This document shows, one piece after another, positions 1 through 5,570 of a DNA stretch of 9,470 bases. The notes below the pieces were generated by a model. That model ran no database searches and was not told where the DNA came from. It was given only the letters and a program-made list of their open reading frames with translations. Source of the stretch: Deltaproteobacteria bacterium (GTDB lineage: Bacteria; Bdellovibrionota; UBA1018; UBA923); the NCBI GenBank assembly GCA_016194725.1, contig JACQAW010000349.1:1-9470 (forward strand), written 5' to 3'. A program made the translations under genes and the position numbers. Numbering within the stretch: the stretch's first letter is position 1; each line of letters begins with the position of its first letter.

Positions 1-899
1 GGTGCGATCGGCCATGCCGGGACTGCCGACGTGGTTGTGCGGTGGATTGGGCGAGTTTACGCCGCAAGAATGATGGAACTCGTGAAAGATGGTGATGGCA
101 ACCCGCTTGAGATCAATATCCGGATTTGTAAGGGGGCTGGCGCCCGTGAGCGCAATGGGGTCCCCAGCATTGGGAGTTTCGCCCATCGTGGTCGCGCCGG
201 CGCCGACTCCATTAGGTTCAGATGCACCTTCGCAGGTGACTCGCGGCCACATGTCACGCAGGGTGGTGGCCGCTTTCAAGGCGAGGCGCGGATTTGCGGT
301 GGAAAGGCAGCCGCTCATCATTTTGCGGGCCAGCCCCGTGGCCGCGATTATTTTATTCACGGCCTCTGGCGTTTTGCACGATTTCAGATCGATTGTGAAA
401 CCCGTTTCAAGTTTTAGCCATTGGGAACCTTTGTCTTTAATGCAAGCCGACGGAACGTTGGTGATCGTGCTGGAGAGCTGGCCGGCGTCGACTCCGGTGC
501 CAAACTTGCCACGACAGGCCCAGGCTTCGGTGAACTCGCCGGAGCAAGGCGGGTAATCCTTGCCAAAGTGCAGCTGCGCGGGTGTTTTGGCATTGAGCAG
601 CGTATTTTCTGATTTTTGCGAGACAAGCTTCCAGTTGCCGCCGCCATCCAACTCGAAGTTTGAAACCACGACCACGTGGTCAGGGCCAAAGACGTTCGTT
701 ACCTTGGTTGAGTCGGTATAGTGATTCCACTCTTTGAGAACCCGGCCACCAGATCGGCTTTGCCGTCGCCATCAAGATCGATGTGCGTAAAATTGGTATC
801 CACGATAAGGTCGAACGCGGATGATTCGCTGGCGGGGGCAAGGTCGCCCATGGTCAGAAAAACCATGCAAGTTAAAGCGAATCCCATCGTGTAGTTCAA
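1..899 (-). pseudogene. Exported putative zinc metallopeptidase (HExxH), frameshifted and cut by the window edge
   Basis: Frame 1 runs from a TTG start at 899 to a TAA at 699. A second frame, open from about 743 to base 1, continues it; adding one G at the GGG run 741-743 joins them into 300 visible residues. Seen: a signal peptide (residues 1-23), a calcium-loop-like stretch DLDGDGKADLV (41-51) resembling FG-GAP/EF-hand loops, at least seven cysteines in the body, and IFHEFHHSCG (271-280; HEFHH at bases 70-84). HExxH is the zinc-binding and catalytic motif of zincin proteases; the third ligand would lie past the window edge or among the following His residues (288, 290). The usual metzincin third His is absent at its expected place, so the family is unassigned. 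Role inferred: secreted or periplasmic protease. TTG is chosen because GGGGGA lies 5 nt upstream and a promoter precedes it. The frameshift may be real or a homopolymer sequencing error. Confidence 0.72.
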
Positions 900-904
900 G
901 TGAA

Positions 905-910
905 TCCCCC
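905..910 (-). promoter_or_regulatory. Ribosome binding site deciding the TTG start at 899
   Basis: GGGGGA is read on the minus strand, 5 nt before the TTG at 899. The first in-frame ATG (at 887) is 17 nt away, too far for this site, so the TTG start is favoured. It also gives a better signal peptide. Confidence 0.5.
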
Positions 911-916
911 GATTTC

Positions 917-945
917 ATTATCCGGCTATCGGGGCAAACAGGCAA
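917..945 (-). promoter_or_regulatory. Sigma-70-like promoter for the HExxH protein gene
   Basis: On the minus strand there is a -35 TTGCCT (945-940), a 17-bp spacer and a -10 GATAAT (922-917). The predicted start of transcription is near 910, giving a very short leader before the TTG at 899. It lies in the 166-bp gap after the 236-residue gene, so the protease gene could be transcribed on its own. This is motif evidence only. Confidence 0.5.
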
Positions 946-1065
946 TGTGTCACGGTTACCGGGGCGGGAGTGCCCAATTTCAGGCAGGCCAGGGGTGAAA
1001 TTGCTCGGAAAGATGCTTTCCCCGGCCTGGCCTATACCTGCGCCGGCTTTCCGCATTAGCCCATA

Positions 1066-1776
1066 TTACTCGGCCTGAACGTGAGGGGCCGCCGGTGCCT
1101 CGGTGCCATCGCTGTTCTTGAAGCGGGACACTTCGAGGGTTTTGGCGTTTGAGCTGTCGATGTTGTGGGCCTGCAGGCAGGAGAGTTTGAACGTGTTTTT
1201 GGCGTGGATCTTTTTCAAGTTGCGCGTCAGGCCCGATTCGAGCTCCTTGTAATCCTCGACATCGTCGAGCAGGTTGACCGAGATGCAGGTTGGAGTTTTT
1301 CCGCCGGAACAGCTTTCTATGGTGATGGAAGGGCCGTTCTTGTTGTAGCGGTCAGCCTTGAGCTGGATTCTTCGTACATTCGCGTCGTAGACGACACAGT
1401 CATCGGTGGCGCACCGATCGTGTCCGAGATGCGAGCCGATCGACTTGTCGCCGGGGTTGCAATAGGTGGAGTTGAATTTTTCGGCAATGGGTTTGAGATG
1501 CTCGAGCATGGCGGCCTCTACGCCTGTGCCGTACTGGCCGTGGGCTTTATACCAGTCGATCAAGGTTTGATCGCCCGGGGTGCGGGCGTCGAGAAATTCC
1601 TTGAGCGCGGCAGCCACTCCAATCTGCTCGACGGCCTCGGACATAGTCGACGTGGACTTTACCGAGTCTTCAAAAAGACTTTGCAGCTTGCACACGCCCT
1701 GGGTGTCGGCGTGAGCCATGGAACCGGCCGTTAACGTGAATGCAGCGGCGATCATAAAAGCGATATTGGTTTTCAT
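1066..1776 (-). CDS. Exported cysteine-containing protein of unknown family
   Basis: This is a 236-residue protein of unknown function. The signal peptide spans residues 1-23, with a likely cleavage after AHA. The mature part has seven cysteines (29, 106, 122, 127, 156, 164, 200), suggesting disulfides in the periplasm or outside the cell, with one left unpaired. I chose the ATG at 1776 because AGAGGG lies 8 nt upstream and the signal peptide then begins directly with MKTN; a GTG at 1797 would add seven residues but has no such support. Residues 61-67 (FLDARTP) and 80-88 (GQYGTGVEA) closely match two segments, in the same order, of the HExxH protein encoded just downstream, and some later cysteine contexts also look alike. 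This suggests a shared domain, but this protein has no HExxH motif. A role as companion or inhibitor of the protease is conjecture. Confidence 0.8.
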   Translation of the reverse strand: MKTNIAFMIAAAFTLTAGSMAHADTQGVCKLQSLFEDSVKSTSTMSEAVEQIGVAAALKEFLDARTPGDQTLIDWYKAHGQYGTGVEAAMLEHLKPIAEKFNSTYCNPGDKSIGSHLGHDRCATDDCVVYDANVRRIQLKADRYNKNGPSITIESCSGGKTPTCISVNLLDDVEDYKELESGLTRNLKKIHAKNTFKLSCLQAHNIDSSNAKTLEVSRFKNSDGTEAPAAPHVQAE

Positions 1777-1784
1777 TTGTTTGT

Positions 1785-1790
1785 CCCTCT
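1785..1790 (-). promoter_or_regulatory. Ribosome binding site deciding the ATG start at 1776
   Basis: AGAGGG is read on the minus strand with an 8-nt spacer to the ATG at 1776. It supports that start over the upstream GTG at 1797, whose codons would overlap this site. Confidence 0.6.
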
Positions 1791-1860
1791 TGACCACTAT
1801 TCAGCAAGGCGAGTGCCACGCGGCAAATTCCGGTGCAGCTTTTCAGGCGACGAAAGGGTG

Positions 1861-1907
1861 TGCAGTCATTGGGAATTCGGCGGGAGTGTTCTTTACAGAT
1901 GACTGCA
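1861..1907. repeat. 9-bp perfect inverted repeat in the intergenic region
   Basis: TGCAGTCAT (1861-1869) and ATGACTGCA (1899-1907) are perfect inverted copies separated by 29 bp. They lie in the 231-bp gap between the 538-residue gene and the 236-residue gene, 85-131 bp upstream of the latter's start. They could be a hairpin in the leader or readthrough RNA, or a dimeric operator, although 29 bp is a wide gap for an operator. No T tract follows, so a canonical terminator is unlikely. Nothing else in the gap (1777-2007) is convincing. Confidence 0.4.
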
Positions 1908-2007
1908 AGGACGCGCTGGGCAATCCTAATGGCCAACTCGTTTCAGGTGGACAGCGCTCAGGGCTTCGACAGATCAACGCAGGTTTTCCGGCATGGAAAC
2001 TCGCGGA

Positions 2008-3624
2008 TCAGGGATCATTGAAAATCGGGCCTTGATCGATTCCGAGACGCTTGCGCTGCTGAGCCACGAGATTCGTGGCAGCTGCTCGCGAGGATTCCAG
2101 GGGATTCACCCGTTGGCGATCGATGGTCGCGAGCTCATAGCTCCAGTCTTCGTGCGCGATGCGCATATGCTCTTCAAGCAGTCCGCCCAGGCGGGATTCC
2201 AGCGCTTTGGTGTATTGAACGGGGCCGCGCAGGGCCTGGTCGAACGCGGTAGAGACGATTCCGCCGACGTAGGGAATGAAATGCGAGCCAAAGTCGACGA
2301 TGATCGAGGCGCTTTCGACGGCGATTCGCTCGGCCACGTGCAGGTTAGGCTGACCGTAGTTAATGGCGTCGGTAGGGTGGTGGCGGCCCCAGAGGCTGGC
2401 CCGGGCCAGCAGATAAAGGCGGCGCTGCCCGCTGGCGGTTTGGCCGAAAGCATAGCGGGTGTTGAGAGGGGTGAGCGTTTCGCCGTGTTTGGTGAGCCAG
2501 CCGCGGGCATCGACCGCGCGCTTTTCATCGTCCCGCATATTGTCGCGCCACGATTTTTCGCCGCCTTTGAAGATCCAGTTCCAGGTGGACACGATGGAGG
2601 CGTTGGAGATGAACATGGAAATGCCGGCGCGTTTGCGCTCATTGGGCGTAAGCGAGGCGAAGGCCGAAAAAGGGCCGCCATCCTGTTCGGCGGTTGCAAT
2701 CATTTCACGCGCGGCCTCGCGGTGCAGGTCGCGCACGTCGCCTTCAAAGGTGAGAAACCGGTCAAGAGCCGTTCCGATCAGGGCTGAGACCACGGGCACG
2801 GGAATGAGTCCGACCGCGAATCCGATGACTGAGCCGGCGATGTTCCAGCGAATGGTTTCCCAAAATCCCGAGGACACCGAGTTCAGATCGGCGATTTTCA
2901 TGGGACGCCCGAGATCGGCCGCGGACTGCGCGGCGCCGCGGACAAGCAGGTCGTAGCCGCCGTCGGCACGGCGCACGTATTGAATCTGCGTCAGATCGAT
3001 GTTGAAGCGCTTGAGATACTGAATTGCTTTTCGGAATAACGTGGGGCTGATGGCCACCGCGGCATAGTCGAGGTCGGACAGGCGAAAGCTCGAAGGCGCC
3101 TGGTCGGCTACGAGGCCAGCCGCCGCGAAATTTCGCCGGGCCGACTCGGTCCACGGAACATGTTCAAACCAGTCGGCGGGCATTAGATCTGCCTCGAGAT
3201 GGGACGGTGTTTCCTTGGTCAGTTTTTTTAACGCCTGAGCGAGTTTTTTGGGTGGCCGGCCCTCGGACTGCATTGGGCGCAGTGCTGCAACGACGGTTTT
3301 GAGATTGAACGTCGGTCCGCCAACTATTCCCAGGTGCACCCAGTCGGCAGTGACTATGTTTTCGGTAACCGACAGGTCATAGATCGCGATAACCGCGCCG
3401 TGCGCATCCAGAGCCGCTGCCCAACGTCCGCCCAGGGGACGCCAGCCCCTGACATCACTCCAACGCGTGGGTGGTGAGAGCGAGTTGAAGTTTGGCAGGT
3501 CCTGTACGCGAAAATGCAGCGCCGAGACAGGAAGAAAATCAGGTATCAGGCTTTCTGCATGAAGCTGCAAAGGCGCAAGACAGCACGAAAGAGCGAGTAG
3601 CATTGCGAATAGGATGCGCATCAT
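2008..3624 (-). CDS. Large exported protein of unknown family with internal repeat
   Basis: This is a 538-residue protein I do not recognise. The N-terminus is a signal peptide (about residues 1-23, cleavage near LHA). Residues 60-100 are rich in Trp, Gly and small beta-type segments. Two hydrophobic, glycine-rich stretches (about 262-291 and 434-465) carry the same pattern, P-[VY]-V-x-x-[LI]-[IV]-x-T-A-[LF]-D-x-x-L, at 277-291 and 451-465; each is followed by a charged, helix-like stretch. They may be membrane-active or re-entrant hairpins, or core helices of a duplicated fold. The C-terminus is charged and helical. No catalytic motif was found. Two ATG codons are adjacent (3624 and 3621) and no Shine-Dalgarno sequence precedes them. 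It is probably transcribed alone, with 69 bp separating it from the glyoxalase gene upstream. Confidence 0.8.
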   Translation of the reverse strand: MMRILFAMLLALSCCLAPLQLHAESLIPDFLPVSALHFRVQDLPNFNSLSPPTRWSDVRGWRPLGGRWAAALDAHGAVIAIYDLSVTENIVTADWVHLGIVGGPTFNLKTVVAALRPMQSEGRPPKKLAQALKKLTKETPSHLEADLMPADWFEHVPWTESARRNFAAAGLVADQAPSSFRLSDLDYAAVAISPTLFRKAIQYLKRFNIDLTQIQYVRRADGGYDLLVRGAAQSAADLGRPMKIADLNSVSSGFWETIRWNIAGSVIGFAVGLIPVPVVSALIGTALDRFLTFEGDVRDLHREAAREMIATAEQDGGPFSAFASLTPNERKRAGISMFISNASIVSTWNWIFKGGEKSWRDNMRDDEKRAVDARGWLTKHGETLTPLNTRYAFGQTASGQRRLYLLARASLWGRHHPTDAINYGQPNLHVAERIAVESASIIVDFGSHFIPYVGGIVSTAFDQALRGPVQYTKALESRLGGLLEEHMRIAHEDWSYELATIDRQRVNPLESSRAAATNLVAQQRKRLGIDQGPIFNDP

Positions 3625-3633
3625 TAGACAATG

Positions 3634-3664
3634 ATTGTAGCAGCGACTATTCCAATAGCTGCAA
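3634..3664 (-). promoter_or_regulatory. Possible promoter of the 538-residue exported protein
   Basis: On the minus strand there is a TTGCAG (3664-3659) and a TACAAT (3639-3634), with a 19-bp spacer that is longer than usual. The -10 box ends only 9 nt before the ATG at 3624, so the transcript would be leaderless or nearly so. That fits the absence of a ribosome binding site. Weak evidence. Confidence 0.25.
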
Positions 3665-3692
3665 GATTATCGCGCTAACAATATCTTGACCT

Positions 3693-3706
3693 GCTACTCG
3701 AGTAGC
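3693..3706. repeat. 14-bp perfect palindrome over the glyoxalase stop codon
   Basis: GCTACTCGAGTAGC is perfectly self-complementary and includes the TAG stop and final codons of the glyoxalase gene. It has no loop and no T tract, so it is not a standard terminator. It may be chance or a protein-binding site. Confidence 0.4.
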
Positions 3707-4074
3707 TCGATTTCAAAACCATCAGGGTCGTCGACGAACGCCATGGCTTTGCGCCCGTCGGGAGTGCGGCCCGGGCCCCAGCTGAGGTCGTAGCCGTGCT
3801 GCTTCAAGCGCTCTTGCACTATAGCGACGGATTCGACGCGGTAGGCTACGTGACCATAAGCGTCGCCGCGGATGTAACTTTCAACTCCCCAGTTGTGCGT
3901 GAGCTCAATCATAGGCCCATTCTTGTCGTCGCCCGGCGCTTTGAGAAAGGCCAAGGTGAACTTGTCCTTGGCATAGTCATCCTTGCGCACCAGCTCGAAA
4001 CCCAGTCCCTGAGTATAGAAGTGCAGGGATTTTTCCAAGTTTGTAACGCGAATCATCGTGTGCAGGTATTTCAT
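3694..4074 (-). CDS. gloA: Glyoxalase I (lactoylglutathione lyase)
   Basis: This 126-residue VOC-superfamily metalloenzyme isomerises the hemithioacetal of methylglyoxal and glutathione to S-lactoylglutathione, the first step of cytosolic methylglyoxal detoxification. Its length matches the small bacterial single-domain form. The four expected metal ligands are visible: His5 in YLHTMIRV, Glu57 in PMIELTHNWG, His75 in GHVAYRV and Glu123 in FEIELLE. The N-terminal pattern LEKSLHFYTQGLGFEL and the C-terminal DPDGFEIEL are typical of the family. The compact form without long insertions resembles the nickel- or cobalt-type enzymes. The ATG at 4074 gives the canonical start, although the ribosome binding site is weak. 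The gene stands alone, with a 217-bp gap holding a large palindrome upstream. No gloB is seen in the window. Confidence 0.95.
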   Translation of the reverse strand: MKYLHTMIRVTNLEKSLHFYTQGLGFELVRKDDYAKDKFTLAFLKAPGDDKNGPMIELTHNWGVESYIRGDAYGHVAYRVESVAIVQERLKQHGYDLSWGPGRTPDGRKAMAFVDDPDGFEIELLE

Positions 4075-4164
4075 ATTGCCCGCACGCTACACCGAGAATG
4101 GGACGCTGACAACGCAGCTATGCAACAAGCTCCCAATCCCTTTTCCCGTGGTGGAGCAGGGATT

Positions 4165-4276
4165 GCCATTTTTTCCCCAGTCCCCTAAAAAAAATAGAAA
4201 GGCGAGTTCCCGCAGCACCAGCTGCGGGCTGTCTGAGCGCTTTCTATATTTTTTAGGGGCCTGGGGAGAAAATGGC
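4165..4276. repeat. About 112-bp imperfect palindrome with a nested perfect hairpin
   Basis: The left arm 4165-4200 pairs with 4276-4241 without gaps, matching at 33 of 36 positions (counted by eye; one of the three differences would be a U-G pair in plus-strand RNA). Inside it, CCCGCAGC (4209-4216) and GCTGCGGG (4221-4228) form a perfect 8-bp hairpin with a 4-nt loop. The element begins 15 bp after the hydrolase stop codon, between it and the glyoxalase gene. On the minus strand the inner hairpin is followed, 14 nt later, by a T8 tract (4194-4187) that is itself part of the outer stem, and no T tract follows the whole structure. It could be an unusual terminator or mRNA-stabilising structure for the hydrolase transcript, or a small palindromic mobile repeat (MITE/REP-like). 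No target-site duplication is evident. Confidence 0.75.
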
Positions 4277-4291
4277 GGTTCTTCCCAGTAG

Positions 4292-5512
4292 CTAGATTCC
4301 GCGGCGGCGGAACTTGAGCTTGATGCGGGTAAACAGGCTTTCGCAGTAGGGCTGAAAATCGACGGTGCGGGCTTCGGCGACCGTGGCTTCGGGGTTGTGC
4401 ATGAACTTGATGACGTTATTGAAAAAATCAACCTCTTCCTCGGTGAACATGACCGAGTCGATGTGGTTCATGTCTTTGAGGCTGAGCAGCTGCTTGAGCT
4501 GGGTACCCAGCTCGGCAAAGTATTCGCCCTGCTCTTTCCAGGTGGCCAGCGTATCGAGTTTCGAACGCACCATCTGAATGGGAATGTCGCGAATCAGTTC
4601 GGGACGAATAAGCGGCGCGCCGGTTTCATCGACAAACTGGCCGTCATTCAAAGTGGCGCGCGAGAAATCGGACATGAGATCGACAGGAATGGTGTCGGCC
4701 GACATCTTGAAGAAGGCGCGCCGCATGGTTTCGCGGCCCGTATAAGCGGGGTTGAGCGCCAGGCGCGTGAGCATGATGGCGAAGTTTTCGATGGCCGGTG
4801 TGATGACGTTGCCTTGGATTCCGCCGCTTTGTTTAGAGCGCTGCATGCGATCTAGCAGCCGGGTGTGCATGTCGATAGTGCGGATGCCTGCGGCCTTCAA
4901 GGCTTCGAGCATGGGAATTCCCACGTGGGCAAAGGCTTTCATGTGAAGTTGGAGATACTTTGCGTGATGCGGGGACTGGAACAGCACGATGCTGCGGATG
5001 AACGGCTTGAACTCATTCATGAGGCGGGGGTCACTGAGCGAACCCATGATCATCATGCCGCCCATGCTGTGGCCAAAGAGCGTGATACCCAGCTTTTTCT
5101 GGGCGGCGCTGGCATAGCTGTTGAGGATGTGGCGCAGGTGGGCGGGAAAATCCTTGCGCACGATCTCGGGAAGCCCGTTGCGTTCCCCCAGCAGTTTCAT
5201 GCCTTCGGGCAGCTTGGCCGAACCACGCCAGTTACCGATAAAAATGTCGTAGTCGCCACGCATGCGCATGGCGGTGGCTGGAATCTCAAGTGAAAGGCCC
5301 TGAGCACCCAAACCGGGTTCCATCAATAGAATAGGTTTGCCGGGATTGCGCAGGTGGATGAGCTTTTCAGCAACTCCATCGTCAGTGGTGACGAAGATTT
5401 CCTCGACCTGATCGGCGGGAAGTTTTTCGAAATCCCGGGCAAGCCCGAGGGTGGCCAGCGCCAGGAAGAGCACGATGAAATATCTGGAAAAAGCTCTGGC
5501 GGCTAAAGTCAT
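4292..5512 (-). CDS. Exported alpha/beta hydrolase (lipase/esterase-like)
   Basis: This is a 406-residue serine hydrolase. Residues 1-25 form a signal peptide or N-terminal membrane anchor. The alpha/beta-hydrolase fold is marked by the oxyanion-region strand ILLMEPGLGAQG (61-72), a lipase-like GNWRGS (93-98), and the nucleophile elbow LFGHSMGG (145-152) with Ser149. Likely remaining triad members are Asp320 (RSKLDT) and His350 (DMNHIDS). The region around 190-300 is long and helical and probably forms a lid or cap. The NWRG motif and the overall length recall acid-lipase-like enzymes, so a lipid or ester substrate is plausible but not shown. It probably acts in the periplasm or at the envelope. 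The gene has its own promoter, 58 bp after the upstream operon ends, and no clear ribosome binding site. The C-terminus is basic (KLKFRRRGI). Confidence 0.88.
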   Translation of the reverse strand: MTLAARAFSRYFIVLFLALATLGLARDFEKLPADQVEEIFVTTDDGVAEKLIHLRNPGKPILLMEPGLGAQGLSLEIPATAMRMRGDYDIFIGNWRGSAKLPEGMKLLGERNGLPEIVRKDFPAHLRHILNSYASAAQKKLGITLFGHSMGGMMIMGSLSDPRLMNEFKPFIRSIVLFQSPHHAKYLQLHMKAFAHVGIPMLEALKAAGIRTIDMHTRLLDRMQRSKQSGGIQGNVITPAIENFAIMLTRLALNPAYTGRETMRRAFFKMSADTIPVDLMSDFSRATLNDGQFVDETGAPLIRPELIRDIPIQMVRSKLDTLATWKEQGEYFAELGTQLKQLLSLKDMNHIDSVMFTEEEVDFFNNVIKFMHNPEATVAEARTVDFQPYCESLFTRIKLKFRRRGI

Positions 5513-5524
5513 AGTCAGAGAAAA

Positions 5525-5553
5525 ACCATAACAAATTCAATGCGCTGCGTCAA
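5525..5553 (-). promoter_or_regulatory. Sigma-70-like promoter for the alpha/beta hydrolase
   Basis: On the minus strand there is a -35 TTGACG (5553-5548), an exact 17-bp spacer and a -10 TATGGT (5530-5525). Initiation near 5518 would leave only a few bases before the ATG at 5512, so the transcript would be leaderless or nearly so. This is the best promoter match I found in the window. Confidence 0.6.
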
Positions 5554-5570
5554 TATAAATCGACCGCAGC

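Noticed and set aside
31..556. Overlapping plus-strand ORFs of 128 and 155 codons
   Set aside because: The opposite strand holds a continuous stop-free frame with HExxH and coherent protein composition. The plus-strand products look like antisense shadows.
772..1056. 94-codon minus-strand ORF in the gap before the HExxH gene
   Set aside because: It overlaps the signal-peptide region of the HExxH protein in a different frame, has no signal peptide or domain, and covers the promoter and ribosome binding site.
1165..1734. 189-codon plus-strand ORF
   Set aside because: It is antisense to the 236-residue exported protein, which has a signal peptide and a ribosome binding site. The plus-strand frame has neither.
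1800..1835. Promoter for the 236-residue exported protein (TTGCCG, 17 bp, TGAATA)
   Set aside because: The -10 match is too poor to list as a feature, although the position would be suitable.
1993..2787. 264-codon plus-strand ORF
   Set aside because: It lies wholly opposite the 538-residue exported protein, whose signal peptide and protein-like composition are convincing. The plus-strand translation is Arg/Gly/Ala-rich with no recognisable domain, as expected for an antisense shadow in GC-rich DNA.
4075..4140. Promoter for the glyoxalase gene
   Set aside because: TTGTCA and TTGTTG are present, but no acceptable -10 box lies at 16-18 bp from either.
4165..4276. CRISPR array or insertion-sequence end
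   Set aside because: There is a single pair of inverted arms, no regularly spaced direct repeats, no transposase remnant and no visible target duplication.
4087..4431. 114-codon ORF across the palindrome
   Set aside because: It runs through the inverted repeat and the end of the hydrolase gene in another frame. Its composition is Ser/Pro-rich low complexity without any motif.
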